A DNA stretch of 64,000 bases from an uncultured Chloroflexota bacterium. GTDB lineage: Bacteria > Chloroflexota > UBA11872. Location of the stretch: assembly GCA_958296175.1 (NCBI GenBank), contig OY282448.1:2086612-2150611 (forward strand). The letters run 5' to 3'. A program made the translations under genes and the position numbers. The notes beneath the pieces are model-generated. The model did not search any database and was not told where the DNA came from. It was given only the letters and a program-made list of their open reading frames with translations. Below, one piece after another: positions 36,814 through 45,882 of the stretch (position 1 is its first letter; every line of letters starts with the position of its first letter).

Positions 36814-37599
36814 GTGCCGAACGGATTGCAGGACCAGGTCGCCATCGTCACCGGCGCGGGGCGCGGCATTGGCCAGGCCATCGCCGAGCGCTTTGCGGCC
36901 GAAGGCGCCGCCGTGCTGGCGGCCGACCTGGACTCGGCGGCCGCAGGCGCCGTCGTTGCCGGCATCATGCAGGCCGGCGGCCGCGCGGCCGCGCACCGCG
37001 CCGACGTGCGCCTCGAAGCCCAGGTCGCCGCCATGTTCGACGCCGCCGAGCAGGCCTTCGGCCCCGTCGACGTCGTGGTCAACAACGCCGGCATCGGCGG
37101 CGCCGCCGCGCTCGACGACCAGACCGTGCAGGCCTGGGACGACATGTTTGCGGTCAACGTGCGCGGCGTGTTCCTGGGCGTGAAGCACGCCGCCCGCCGC
37201 ATGCGCCCCCGCGGGCGCGGCGTAGTCGTCAACCTGGCCTCGGCCGCCGGCAAGGTCGGACGGCCCTACATGACCTGCTACGTGGCCGCCAAGCACGCCG
37301 TGGTGGGCATCACCCGCGCCGCGGCGCTGGAACTCGCCCCGCACGGCGTGCGCGTGGTTGCCCTGTGCCCGGGCATCGTGGACACGCGCCTCTGGCGCGA
37401 GGACCTGAACCCCGACCTGACCGAACTGGAGCAGCGCCGCGGCGAAACCGCCTGGGACGCGCGCGTGGCCGGCATCCCCATGGGACGCCACCAGCTTCCC
37501 GCCGACGTTGCCAACGCCGCCTTCCTGCTGGCCTCCGCCGACGCCAGCTACGTCACCGGCATTTCGCTGAGCGTGGACGGAGGGATGGTGCTGCATTGA
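36814..37599 (+). CDS. Short-chain dehydrogenase/reductase
   Basis: The 261-residue protein is a classical SDR: TGAGRGIGQAI NAD(P)-binding motif, NNAGIGG, LASAAG with the catalytic Ser, and YVAAK with catalytic Tyr/Lys, then LCPGIVDTRL and the C-terminal GISLSVDGGMVLH. It reversibly oxidises an alcohol or ketone group of an unknown substrate. GTG at 36814 is preceded by GGTGGGAG. Its stop overlaps the start of the MetE-like gene by 4 bp (TTGA), so both are made from one transcript. Confidence 0.93.
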   Translation: MPNGLQDQVAIVTGAGRGIGQAIAERFAAEGAAVLAADLDSAAAGAVVAGIMQAGGRAAAHRADVRLEAQVAAMFDAAEQAFGPVDVVVNNAGIGGAAALDDQTVQAWDDMFAVNVRGVFLGVKHAARRMRPRGRGVVVNLASAAGKVGRPYMTCYVAAKHAVVGITRAAALELAPHGVRVVALCPGIVDTRLWREDLNPDLTELEQRRGETAWDARVAGIPMGRHQLPADVANAAFLLASADASYVTGISLSVDGGMVLH

Positions 37600-38798
37600 G
37601 CGCGCCGCCGCTGCGGGCGGGCCCGGGGCCTGAATCGAGCGCGCCGCCGCTGGAAGCGGGGGCAGGGCCGCAATCGAGCGCGGTGCTGGGCGCCGGCGCC
37701 GGGACGCGCGCGGGCGCCCAGCCGCCGCACCGTTTCGCCACCCTGGTGGTCGGCAGCCTGCCGCGGCCCGTCTGGATTCGCGAACTGATCGAACGGCGCA
37801 AGCGCGGCCAGGCGCAGCCCGCCGCTGCGGCGCGCGCCCTGGACGCCGCCATCCCCGCCGCCATCCGCATGCAAGAGCAGGCGGGGCTGGACTACGTCTC
37901 CGACGGCGAATGGCGGCGCGAGAGCTACGTCAAGGTCTTTGCCGACGCCGTGGCCGGATTCCAGGCCGATCTGATCCCGCCGCCCTCCGGCCGCGGCGCG
38001 GCCTATCCGGCCGTGGTGGCCGAGCTGCGGCAGCGGCGCCCCATCGCGCTGGACGAAGCCCGCTTCGTGCGCGCCGCCGCCGCGCGCCGCATCCTCACGG
38101 CCGTCCCCTCGCCCTACACCATCGCGCGGCGCATGTGGAGCCCCCGCCATTCCACCGCCGCCTATCCCACCCGCCATGCCTTCATGGACGCCTGCGTGCC
38201 CATCATCAACGGCGAGCTGAAGCGCCTGACCGCGTTGGGCGTGGACGCCATCCAGCTCGACGACCCCTGGCTGGCGCTGCTGGTCGACCCCGCCTATCGA
38301 GAACGCGCGGGGATTTCCAACGTCGAGCACGAAATCGAGCTGGCCGTGCGCGCGGTCAACGGCGCCGTGGAAGGCGTGGAGCATCCGTTCCTTTCCGTGC
38401 ACCTCTGCCACGCGCACGGCAACCGCCGCCACAGCACGCGCGGGCCTTACGACCCGATCATGGGCGCGCTGGACCGCATGCGCGTGCATCGGTTCGCCAT
38501 GGAGTTCGCCACGCCAGACGCCGGCGGGATCGAGGTCTTGGCGCAGTTTCCCCGCGGCAAGCTGCTGGGCCTGGGCGTCATCGACCACACCGACCCCAAG
38601 ATCGAAACCCCGCACACCGTCGCCGCGCGCGCCGAGGCCGCCATGCAGTACGTGCCCGCCGAGCGCCTGACGCTCAACCCCGACTGCGGCTTCGCGCCCT
38701 CCAGCGTCAATCCCATGGACCTGGACGAGGCCTACCTCAAGCTCCGCGCCCTCAGCCAGGGCGCCGCCCTGCTGCGCCAACGCCGCCCCAGCGGGTGA
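37596..38798 (+). CDS. MetE-like (cobalamin-independent methionine synthase core) methyltransferase
   Basis: The 400-residue protein matches the C-terminal catalytic barrel of MetE: FATLVVGSLPRPVW, DYVSDGEWRRESYVKVFAD, VPSPYTIARRMWSP, the zinc-type ligands HLCHAHGN (His and Cys, about 267-269), FAMEFATP (Glu, about 303) and NPDCGF (Cys, about 364). The N-terminal folate-binding half of full MetE is absent. TTG at 37596 overlaps the SDR stop. The first 45 residues are Pro/Ala/Gly-rich with a short repeated SSAPPLxAGxGP motif. Such core proteins may use other methyl donors; the link to an SDR suggests a catabolic role such as demethylation. Confidence 0.88.
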   Translation: MSAPPLRAGPGPESSAPPLEAGAGPQSSAVLGAGAGTRAGAQPPHRFATLVVGSLPRPVWIRELIERRKRGQAQPAAAARALDAAIPAAIRMQEQAGLDYVSDGEWRRESYVKVFADAVAGFQADLIPPPSGRGAAYPAVVAELRQRRPIALDEARFVRAAAARRILTAVPSPYTIARRMWSPRHSTAAYPTRHAFMDACVPIINGELKRLTALGVDAIQLDDPWLALLVDPAYRERAGISNVEHEIELAVRAVNGAVEGVEHPFLSVHLCHAHGNRRHSTRGPYDPIMGALDRMRVHRFAMEFATPDAGGIEVLAQFPRGKLLGLGVIDHTDPKIETPHTVAARAEAAMQYVPAERLTLNPDCGFAPSSVNPMDLDEAYLKLRALSQGAALLRQRRPSG

Positions 38799-39182
38799 GG
38801 CCAGGGGTTGGCGGCGGCCTGTTCGGAGACCTGCCGCCCACATTTCCCCAGGGGACGAGTGCGTGGGTGCGGGATGAGGCGCAGTCGCGGCCGCGTCGGT
38901 GCAACTGGAAGCGGGTGAGGGCAGGGACGGGGGGTGAAGAGTGTGGGCGCGGGTGAGAGATCGCCGCCGCCTCCTCTTCTCTTCCCCCTCCCCCCGCGGG
39001 GAGAGAGGCGCCAATGCGCCGACGGCCACGCCCGCGGTAACGCCCCCTCTCCCTCCGCGGGGGGAGAGGGTTGGGGTGGGGTGGGGGCGGCGCCGCAGCC
39101 CTGGGGCATTTGCACGCCCCGCCGCCCGTTGGGTAGGCTCCGCCGCCTACTGCTTGTCGATCTCACCGAATCGGGACCCACA
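38799..39182. repeat. Intergenic region with palindromic elements
   Basis: 384 bp between the MetE-like gene and the LRR gene. Elements at about 38986-39007 (CCCCCTCCCCCCGCGGGGAGAGAGG) and 39044-39090 (CCCCTCTCCCTCCGCGGGGGGAGAGGG, then TTGGGGTGGGGTGGGGG) belong to the dispersed palindrome family. No gene is seen. Confidence 0.7.
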
Positions 39183-42100
39183 ATGCGACGCAGCGCGACC
39201 GCCCGTCCAGGGCACTTGGCCGTCCTTGCAATCACCCCCCCCGTGCTCCAATTGAGTACACAACGCCTGACGCGCCGCGCCGCGGTTGGCGCGCTGCTGG
39301 CGGCCGGCGCACTGCTGGCCGCCGTGCTCTGGGCCGCGGCCGGCCCGGCCGCCGCCGCCACCGACTTCGACTGCGACTCGCTCAACCCCACCGCGTCCGC
39401 CAGCGGCGCGCACGCCAACCTCGCCCGCGACTGCGAAATCCTGCTGAATCTCAAGGACGACCTGCGCGGCACGGGCACGCTCAACTGGGCCGTCGCCACC
39501 GCCATGTCCAGCTGGGACGGCATCACCATGTCCACGACCACCGGCGGCGCGGTTATCAATCTCACCCTCCGGAATAAGTCGCTGACTGGCACGATTCCGC
39601 CGGCGTTGGGCGGCTTGTCGGATCTCACGCAGATCCAGCTCGACCGAAATGCGTTGACCGGGAGCATTCCCGCCGAACTGGGCAGCCTCTCGAGTCTCCA
39701 GATACTCTGGCTCCAACAAAATGATTTGAGCGGAGAGATTCCGTCGCAGCTCGGCAACCTGTCGAATCTCCTACAGCTCTGGCTCAACAGCAACCAGTTG
39801 AGCGGCAACATCCCGTCGTCGTTGGGCAGCTTGTCGAGTCTCACGCATCTCAATCTCAACGAAAATGAGTTGGAGGGGACCATCCCCGCCGAACTGGGCA
39901 GCCTGTCGAATCTCACTAACCTCAACCTCAGCGGCAATAATTTGAGTGGAGCAATTCCGTCACAGCTAAGCAATCTCTCGAGCCTCACGAACCTCACCCT
40001 CTCCCGCAACCAGTTGAGCGGCGGCATCCCCGCCGAACTGGGCAACATGACGGGTCTCACAACGCTCTACCTCGACAACAACCAGTTGAGCGGCGGCATC
40101 CCGTCACAGATGGGCAACATGACCGCCCTCCGGTTCCTTTACCTCTCCACCAACCAGCTGAGCGGCAGCATCCCGCCCGAACTGGGCAGCCTGACGAATC
40201 TCAGGTGGCTCTTCCTACACGAAAACGATTTGAGCGGAGCGATTCCGTCGCAGCTGGGCAGCCTCTCGAATCTCAGTTTCCTCGGGCTCTACAACAATCG
40301 ATTGGACGGGAATATTCCGACGCAGCTGGGCAGCCTGACCAACCTCCAGCGGCTGCGCCTCGAAAACAACAAACTGATCGGCAGCATCCCGACGGAGTTG
40401 GGCAGCCTCTCGAGCCTCCAGTTCCTCTACCTGCACCGCAACCAGTTGAGCGGCAGCATCCCGTCGTCGTTGGGCAGCTTGTCGAGTCTCCAGCGGCTCT
40501 TCCTGCAAGACAACAACCTGAGCGGCAGCATTCCAACGCAATTGGGCAGCCTCTCGAGCCTCCGGATGCTCTACCTGCACCGCAACCAGTTGAGCGGCAG
40601 CATCCCATCGTCGTTGGGCAGCCTGTCCGGCCTCTGGCACCTTATCCTCTTTGACAACAACCTGAGCGGCAGCATTCCAACGCAATTGGGCAACCTATCG
40701 AGCCTCACTTTCCTCTACTTGCAGCGCAACCAATTGAGCGGCAGCATTCCGTCGTCGTTGGGCAGCTTGTCCAACCTGCATAACTCACAGCCGCTCTACC
40801 TGAACTGCAACCAGTTGAGCGGCGCGGTGCCGACGCAACTGAACAACCTGGCGTCGGGGGTGCAGATCTGGCTGTACGGCAACCCGATCACCGTGCCCAC
40901 CACGCCGGCCGGGCTGGTGAACCGCGTGCGGCTGACCGGCGCGGCCGGCGCGGACGGCAACCCCCCGGCTGACTGGTGCGGCCCGCCGGCGTTTGCGGCG
41001 GCTACCGATGCCCGCTCGATCGTCGAGCAGCTGGCCGACACGGCCGTGGGGGCGCCGCTGGCCGCCGTCGACCCGGACAACCAGCCGGTGGCGGGCACGC
41101 AGCCGACGACCTACACCCTCAGCGGCCCCGACGCGGCGGTCTTCACCGTCGACGGCGGCGGCCAGGTCTCGATCAAGGAGCCGTTGGAATTCGAGTTCCC
41201 CCTCGACGCCGACGGCGACAACCAGTACCAGATCACCCTCACCGCCGACGACGGCGTCGCTCCCGAGGCCCGCGGCGGCACGGACAGCATCGACGTGACC
41301 ATCACGGTGACCGACGGCGCGGACGACGTGCTGCGGGTGGGAACGCTGGGGGCGGTGTCGCTCCATACCGGCGCGTCGCGCACGCTGGACGTGACGGACT
41401 CGTTCCAGGAGATCAACGACCTGCCGCTGACGTACTCGGCCTCGTCGTACAACCCGGCGGTGGCCAGCGTGAGCGTCGACGGCGCGCGGGTCACGATCGG
41501 GGCGGGGAGCGCCGGGACGACCACGGTGATTGTCGGGGCCAGCAACGGCACGCTGTGGGCGGCGCACCGCATCGCGGTGACGGTCACCGACCGGCCGTCG
41601 TCGCGGCACCCGCGGCTGGAGGTGGCGCTGGCCGGCCCGCCGAGCCCGGTGCGGGTGGGCGAGACTATCGAGTGGCGCTTCACGCTGCGCAACACGGGCA
41701 CGGTGCCGCTGAGCGGGGTGTTCTGGCGCTCGTCACAGTTGGGCGTCACGCGCCAGACGGTGGGCGACGGCACGCTGGCGGTGGGGGCGGAAGCCGTGGT
41801 GCGGGCCAGCCTGACGGTGACGTCGGCGCACCTGCCAGGGCCGCTGACGGTGAGCTTCCACGGCGACAGCGACCAGACGAACGACCCGAGCGCGTCCTGG
41901 AGCGCCGCGGTTGCGGCGGCCGGCGCGCCGTCTGGCCCCGGCCCTGCGCCCGGGCCGAGCGCCACGCCGGCGCCCGGGCCGGCCGGCACGCCCGCGCCTG
42001 GGGCTACGCCGGCACCCGGGGCGGCCGCCGCGCCCGGACCCACGCCAGCGCCGACGGCCGCGCCGACGCCGCGGTTCTCTCCCGAACCCGCGGACGAACC

Positions 42101-42830
42101 CGCGGAGGGCGCCGACCGCCGCGTGGTCGTGGAGGCGGTGCGCCACACCGAGCCCGACGTTCACCTGGCCCACACCATCCCCACGCTGCGCGTCACCTTC
42201 GCGGCCGCGCAGGAGGGGGAGGCCGAGGAATCCGTGGTCTGTGACTTCCTGGGGCACTACGACGCCACCGGCGGCCTGGAGCGCTGGGGTTGGCCCACCT
42301 CCGAAGTGATGGTGGAACGGCCCAGAGTCTTCACGCAGTACTACCAACGCGGCATCGTCGATTGCCAGCAGCGCGAAGGCGTCTGGCGTATGGAGCGGCG
42401 GCTGGTCTGGGACTACCTGGGCGGCGGCCTGGCCGGCTCGCCCGACCTGGGCGTGGAGCCAGACCTGCTCTCCGAGCAGCCCGGCCAGGAGCTGGGGCCC
42501 TGGGGTCACCGCGTGTCCAACACCGCGGTGGACGGGACGTTCACGGGGTTCCTGGACGTGTTCGAGCGGTTGGGCGGCGTGGCCGCGTTCGGCTACCCGA
42601 AGACGGACGCGCGCGCGGACACGCACCCTGAGGCGGTGCTGGCGCTGCCGGGCGCCACGCCCGGGTTCATCCGCCAGTACTTCCAGGCGGCAGTGTTCGA
42701 GTACCACCCCGGCGACCCCGACCAACCAGTGAAGCTGGCGCTGCTGGGCGACGCGGTGCGGGACCTGCTCTACCCGGACGAGACCTGGCGCGAGTTCGAA
42801 GTCTTCGCCCCCGCGCCCCCCTCACCCTAA
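39183..42830 (+). CDS. Large exported leucine-rich-repeat protein
   Basis: A 1215-residue surface protein. A signal or anchor segment (about 31-60, AVGALLAAGALLAAVLWAAA) is followed by an N-cap region with Cys pairs (FDCDSLN, ARDCEILLNLKDDLRGTGTL) and about 18 LRRs of 24 residues with the plant-type consensus LxxLxLxxNxLSGxIPxxLGxL. Then follow a cadherin-like region (SGPDAAVFTVDGGGQVSI), a BIG-like region, a CARDB-like domain, a long Pro/Ala/Gly/Thr linker, and a C-terminal domain (LERWGWPTSEVMVE, TQYYQRGIVDCQ, FIRQYFQAAVFEYHPGD) seen in other Chloroflexota exported proteins. The stop codon lies within a dispersed CCCTCACCCTAA element. Function unknown; host or particle adhesion is plausible. 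Confidence 0.85.
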   Translation: MRRSATARPGHLAVLAITPPVLQLSTQRLTRRAAVGALLAAGALLAAVLWAAAGPAAAATDFDCDSLNPTASASGAHANLARDCEILLNLKDDLRGTGTLNWAVATAMSSWDGITMSTTTGGAVINLTLRNKSLTGTIPPALGGLSDLTQIQLDRNALTGSIPAELGSLSSLQILWLQQNDLSGEIPSQLGNLSNLLQLWLNSNQLSGNIPSSLGSLSSLTHLNLNENELEGTIPAELGSLSNLTNLNLSGNNLSGAIPSQLSNLSSLTNLTLSRNQLSGGIPAELGNMTGLTTLYLDNNQLSGGIPSQMGNMTALRFLYLSTNQLSGSIPPELGSLTNLRWLFLHENDLSGAIPSQLGSLSNLSFLGLYNNRLDGNIPTQLGSLTNLQRLRLENNKLIGSIPTELGSLSSLQFLYLHRNQLSGSIPSSLGSLSSLQRLFLQDNNLSGSIPTQLGSLSSLRMLYLHRNQLSGSIPSSLGSLSGLWHLILFDNNLSGSIPTQLGNLSSLTFLYLQRNQLSGSIPSSLGSLSNLHNSQPLYLNCNQLSGAVPTQLNNLASGVQIWLYGNPITVPTTPAGLVNRVRLTGAAGADGNPPADWCGPPAFAAATDARSIVEQLADTAVGAPLAAVDPDNQPVAGTQPTTYTLSGPDAAVFTVDGGGQVSIKEPLEFEFPLDADGDNQYQITLTADDGVAPEARGGTDSIDVTITVTDGADDVLRVGTLGAVSLHTGASRTLDVTDSFQEINDLPLTYSASSYNPAVASVSVDGARVTIGAGSAGTTTVIVGASNGTLWAAHRIAVTVTDRPSSRHPRLEVALAGPPSPVRVGETIEWRFTLRNTGTVPLSGVFWRSSQLGVTRQTVGDGTLAVGAEAVVRASLTVTSAHLPGPLTVSFHGDSDQTNDPSASWSAAVAAAGAPSGPGPAPGPSATPAPGPAGTPAPGATPAPGAAAAPGPTPAPTAAPTPRFSPEPADEPAEGADRRVVVEAVRHTEPDVHLAHTIPTLRVTFAAAQEGEAEESVVCDFLGHYDATGGLERWGWPTSEVMVERPRVFTQYYQRGIVDCQQREGVWRMERRLVWDYLGGGLAGSPDLGVEPDLLSEQPGQELGPWGHRVSNTAVDGTFTGFLDVFERLGGVAAFGYPKTDARADTHPEAVLALPGATPGFIRQYFQAAVFEYHPGDPDQPVKLALLGDAVRDLLYPDETWREFEVFAPAPPSP

Positions 42831-43012
42831 CCCTCTCCCCCCCTAGGGGGAGGGGACGGAACCCTCTTCCTCCTGGGGGGATGCCGTGGGCAGCCGGTGA
42901 TGGTGGTCGTGACGGCTCCTTTCTCCTAGAGGAGAGGAGCTGTCCGTGTACCTTGTGCTCGCCGCAGAGCCTCTGTGCGCGATTCCTCAGGGGAGAGGGG
43001 GCGACCGAGACG
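42820..43012. repeat. Palindromic elements after the LRR gene
   Basis: CCCTCACCCTAACCCTCTCCCCCCCTAGGGGGAGGGG begins inside the LRR gene's last codons. Decayed copies follow near 42924-42942 (CTCCTAGAGGAGAGGAG) and 42982-43001 (CCTCAGGGGAGAGGGGG). Part of the 483-bp gap to the next gene. Confidence 0.75.
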
Positions 43013-43122
43013 CAGCATCGACCGAAGTACGCCCCCCGCGGTGCCGCCCCCGCGCAGGCTGGAGCCCGGGACCGCCTTCGCTCGCACCGTAGGCCGCGCC
43101 TGCGTCACTCCCAGCCCCCAAC

Positions 43123-43297
43123 TCCCCAACCCCCAATCCACAATTCCCAATCCCCGATCCACAATCCACAATCCACAATCCCCAATTCCCAATCCCCGAT
43201 CCCCAACCCACAATCCACAATTCCCAATCCCCGATCCACAACCCCCAATCCCCAATCCACAATTCCCAATCCCCGATCCACAATCCACAATCCCCAA
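43123..43297. repeat. Heptanucleotide tandem array (25 units)
   Basis: Twenty-five consecutive 7-bp units in exact register, made of TCCACAA, TCCCCAA, TTCCCAA, TCCCCGA, CCCCCAA and CCCACAA. A higher-order order is visible: TCCACAA-TTCCCAA-TCCCCGA recurs. The array ends 16 bp before the ATG of the next gene. It is the same family as the arrays at 7977, 17245, 44346 and 57906. Confidence 0.92.
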
Positions 43298-43313
43298 CGA
43301 GTGAGGTGACACG

Positions 43314-44345
43314 ATGGCGAATCGAGATCGGTACCGCGCGGCGGTCGTTGGTCTGCGCGGCATAGGCGCCGGTGCGCTCAAGGAAACGCTCAGCGGCACG
43401 CGGCGGGGCGCGCCGCACACGCACGCGTCGGCGTACGCAATGCACGAGCGAACCGACGTGACGGCGGTCTGCGACCTGGACCCGGCGCTGCTGGACGCGT
43501 TCCGTCAGACCTGGGGCGAAGGCGCGGCGCTCTACGACGACCTGGACGCGCTGCTGGCGGCCGAGGACATCGACATTCTCAGCATCGCCACCTCCGACCA
43601 CACGCACGCCGACCTGGCCGTGGCGGCGCTGGAGGCGGGCGTGCCGATGATCTTCTGCGAGAAGCCCATGACCACCTCGCTGGCGGACGCCGACGCGCTG
43701 ACGGCGGCGGTGGAAGACGCGGACGCGGCGTTTTGCGTCGACCACTCGCGCCGCTGGGACCCGTTCTTCCGCCAGGCCTACGACTTCATCCAGTCCGGCC
43801 GCGTGGGCCGCCCGCAGCGGATCGTGGGCACCTGGGGCGGACCGCGCGCGCTGGAATACCGCAACGGCTCGCATATGGTGGACACGGTGAACATGTTCGC
43901 CGGCGCCGCGCCGCGCTGGGTGGTGGGCCTGCACGAAGCCGGGCCGCCCGGCCAGGAGCCCGCGCCCAGCGCCCTGATCGGCTATGACAACGGCGTGCTG
44001 GCCTTCGTCAACCAGACCAAGGCCATTCCCAGGTTCACCGAGTGGCAAATCTTCTGTCAGCAGGGCCGCGTGCGCATCGGCGGCAGCCACTCCAACGTGG
44101 AATACGCCGCAACAGCGCCCAGCGGCGAAGAGGAATGGCTGGAGCGGCAATTGCCGTCGCAGAAGGTGTACCGCTCCGGCATGTTGTCGAACATCGACGA
44201 CCTGATCCGCCGCCACGAGGGCGGACCGGAGACGTTTGCGAACGTGCGCACCGGCCTGACGTGCATCGAGGTGATCGAGGCCATTCGGCGGTCGCACGAA
44301 CGGGGCATGGCGAAGGTGGAGTTTCCGTTGGCACGGGAAAGCTAG
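43314..44345 (+). CDS. Gfo/Idh/MocA family oxidoreductase (5)
   Basis: The 343-residue protein begins [20 protein letters not shown] with a G-x-G-x-x-G dinucleotide motif, has [18 protein letters not shown] near 110, [19 protein letters not shown], and [14 protein letters not shown] supplying the conserved His. ATG at 43314 follows GAGGTG at 5-6 nt, right after the large heptamer array. It reads alone and is followed by a short heptamer array rather than a co-transcribed partner. Substrate unknown. Confidence 0.88.
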   Translation: MANRDRYRAAVVGLRGIGAGALKETLSGTRRGAPHTHASAYAMHERTDVTAVCDLDPALLDAFRQTWGEGAALYDDLDALLAAEDIDILSIATSDHTHADLAVAALEAGVPMIFCEKPMTTSLADADALTAAVEDADAAFCVDHSRRWDPFFRQAYDFIQSGRVGRPQRIVGTWGGPRALEYRNGSHMVDTVNMFAGAAPRWVVGLHEAGPPGQEPAPSALIGYDNGVLAFVNQTKAIPRFTEWQIFCQQGRVRIGGSHSNVEYAATAPSGEEEWLERQLPSQKVYRSGMLSNIDDLIRRHEGGPETFANVRTGLTCIEVIEAIRRSHERGMAKVEFPLARES

Positions 44346-44373
44346 GGATTGTGGACTGTGGATCGTGGATTGA
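44346..44373. repeat. Heptanucleotide tandem array (4 units)
   Basis: GGATTGT, GGACTGT, GGATCGT and GGATTGA directly follow the oxidoreductase stop codon. This is the inverse orientation of the array upstream of the same gene, so the gene is flanked by inverted heptamer arrays. Confidence 0.75.
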
Positions 44374-44504
44374 CGAAGGCGGGAGTTCTCAGCGGCTGCT
44401 GCGGTCGGCGGCCGCGGCGGGCGGAAGAACCGCGCCTGGTTGTGCGAGACTCGCGCGTGTGGCGCGCGCCGTCGTGCGGGCGTCGGGAACGATGAGGTGT
44501 GCCA

Positions 44505-44984
44505 ATGGCTGACAGCGATCCCGCATCCGACGCGCTGCTGGGCGTGGTTTACGGGCTGGCCGTGGTCGGCTCGGTGTCCGCCGAAGGCGAGCCGAACGGA
44601 ATGACCGCCAACTGGATGACGCAGGTGTCGTTCGACCCGCGCGTCTTTGCCGTGGCGGTGCAGGACACCGCGCACACGCGCCAGAACATCGACGCCACCG
44701 GCGTGTTCAGCATCTCGGTGCTGCCGGAAGGCTCCAAGGAGCTGTCGCTGAAGTTCACGGCCAAGTCCACCAGCGGCGAGGGGCGGCTGGAAGGCGAGCC
44801 AGTCTCGACCTACGAAACGGGCGCGCCGGTGCTGGACGCCGCTACGGCCTGGTTCGAATGCCGCGTCGTGGGGCAGTCGCAGCCAGGCGACCACGTGGTC
44901 TATTTCGGCCAGGTGATCGGCGGCGGCGCGGGCAGCGGCACGTCCACCACCCTGCGCGATACGGGGATGAGCTACGCGGGCTGA
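44505..44984 (+). CDS. Flavin reductase-like (FMN-binding split-barrel) protein
   Basis: A 159-residue FMN-binding split-barrel protein. The N-terminal strands [20 protein letters not shown] followed by [20 protein letters not shown], the FMN-contact segment [18 protein letters not shown], and [20 protein letters not shown] match flavin reductases that feed reduced flavin to two-component monooxygenases. No monooxygenase is adjacent. ATG at 44505 is chosen because GAGGTG lies 6 nt upstream. A GTG two codons earlier is possible. Confidence 0.88.
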   Translation: MADSDPASDALLGVVYGLAVVGSVSAEGEPNGMTANWMTQVSFDPRVFAVAVQDTAHTRQNIDATGVFSISVLPEGSKELSLKFTAKSTSGEGRLEGEPVSTYETGAPVLDAATAWFECRVVGQSQPGDHVVYFGQVIGGGAGSGTSTTLRDTGMSYAG

Positions 44985-45036
44985 CGGCGGCCGCGTTAGC
45001 TTAAGGGCGGGCCGGTTGGAGGAGACGGTCGAGCAC

Positions 45037-45231
45037 ATGGACGGACGACATCGGGTCAAACGGTCGATCGCGGCCGCGTCGCGGCGCGCGGCGCTGCTGA
45101 TCGCCGCGGCGCTCATTGCGGCCGGCGCGGCCCTGGGCGCCTGCGGCGGCTCGGACGAGCCGCAGCGCCAGGACTACAACAAGCTCATCGCGCCCGAACG
45201 CTGCGGCGGGTCGGGCGGCGGGCCGTGCTAG
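45037..45231 (+). CDS. Small predicted lipoprotein, 64 aa
   Basis: A 64-residue peptide with basic N-terminus ([20 protein letters not shown]), a hydrophobic stretch and lipobox LGAC, leaving a mature chain of only about 25 residues ([18 protein letters not shown] and a Cys/Gly-rich end). GGAGGAG precedes ATG at 45037 by about 12 nt; TTG at 45016 is another start. It is reminiscent of small lipoproteins but I recognise no family. It could be a real micro-protein or a fragment. Confidence 0.5.
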   Translation: MDGRHRVKRSIAAASRRAALLIAAALIAAGAALGACGGSDEPQRQDYNKLIAPERCGGSGGGPC

Positions 45232-45299
45232 GAGCGCGGCGGCTGGCCCCAAGCCGCTGCTCCCTGGCCCAAGAGCCGCTGGCCGCGAGGAACTGACCC

Positions 45300-45779
45300 T
45301 TAGCCTGAAAAGGCCGTCACGCCGGGCCACCAGACCGGGCGGACGATCATCATGGCGAAGGCGAACAGCACCAGGCAGGCCAGCGCGGACCAGCCCGCCA
45401 TCCAACGGCGCCAGCCGTTGGCCCACTGGCGGCCGGCGCGGAAGTGGACCTCGGCGGGCAGCATCACAAAGAGCCAGACGGCCGCGGCCAGCCCCATCGC
45501 AATGGTGCTGGTGACCAGGAACGTGGGGCTCATGCGGTAGGAGTTGGTCAGGGCCATGCCCAGCCCGCTGGCCAGCAGCAGCAGCAGGGAGGGCGCCGCC
45601 ACCCAGCGGTTGAGCGCCCGCAGCACCGGCTCCGTGGGCAGGCCGTCGCTCCAGCCGCCGGCCTGCGCAATGCGGCGCCCTTGCACCACCACCACCAGCG
45701 CGGCGGCGAACGCGCCCAGGGCGGTCATGCCGCTGAACTCGTGCACGACGCGCAGGAAGTTCCACAGCTGCAACGTCAC
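45300..45779 (-). CDS. Four-span membrane protein, hypothetical
   Basis: The 159-residue protein has four membrane spans (near 15-33, 60-77, 88-107 and 128-147), starting MTLQLWNFLRVVHEFSGMTA with conserved-looking His in the first span region. The size and topology resemble DUF2269-type predicted membrane proteins; no catalytic motif is visible. GTG at 45779. It lies between two lipoprotein genes. Function unknown. Confidence 0.6.
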   Translation of the reverse strand: MTLQLWNFLRVVHEFSGMTALGAFAAALVVVVQGRRIAQAGGWSDGLPTEPVLRALNRWVAAPSLLLLLASGLGMALTNSYRMSPTFLVTSTIAMGLAAAVWLFVMLPAEVHFRAGRQWANGWRRWMAGWSALACLVLFAFAMMIVRPVWWPGVTAFSG

Positions 45780-45882
45780 CGCGCGGCCCTCGGGTGTCCG
45801 TACGGTTCCTGCGTTCCCCGCGCCCGTCCAGCGGCCGCGCCCGCCCAGCGCGCAAGGAACGGCGCGGGCGCGGGCCGCGGGG

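Noticed and set aside
43123..43297. CRISPR array
   Set aside because: The repeats are contiguous 7-bp units without spacers, and no cas genes are present in the window.
42987..45116. Minus-strand open frame of 709 codons including a Gly/Leu/Trp/Ile-rich repeat region
   Set aside because: The repeat part is the heptamer array read on the other strand and the remainder is antisense to the oxidoreductase and flavin reductase genes.
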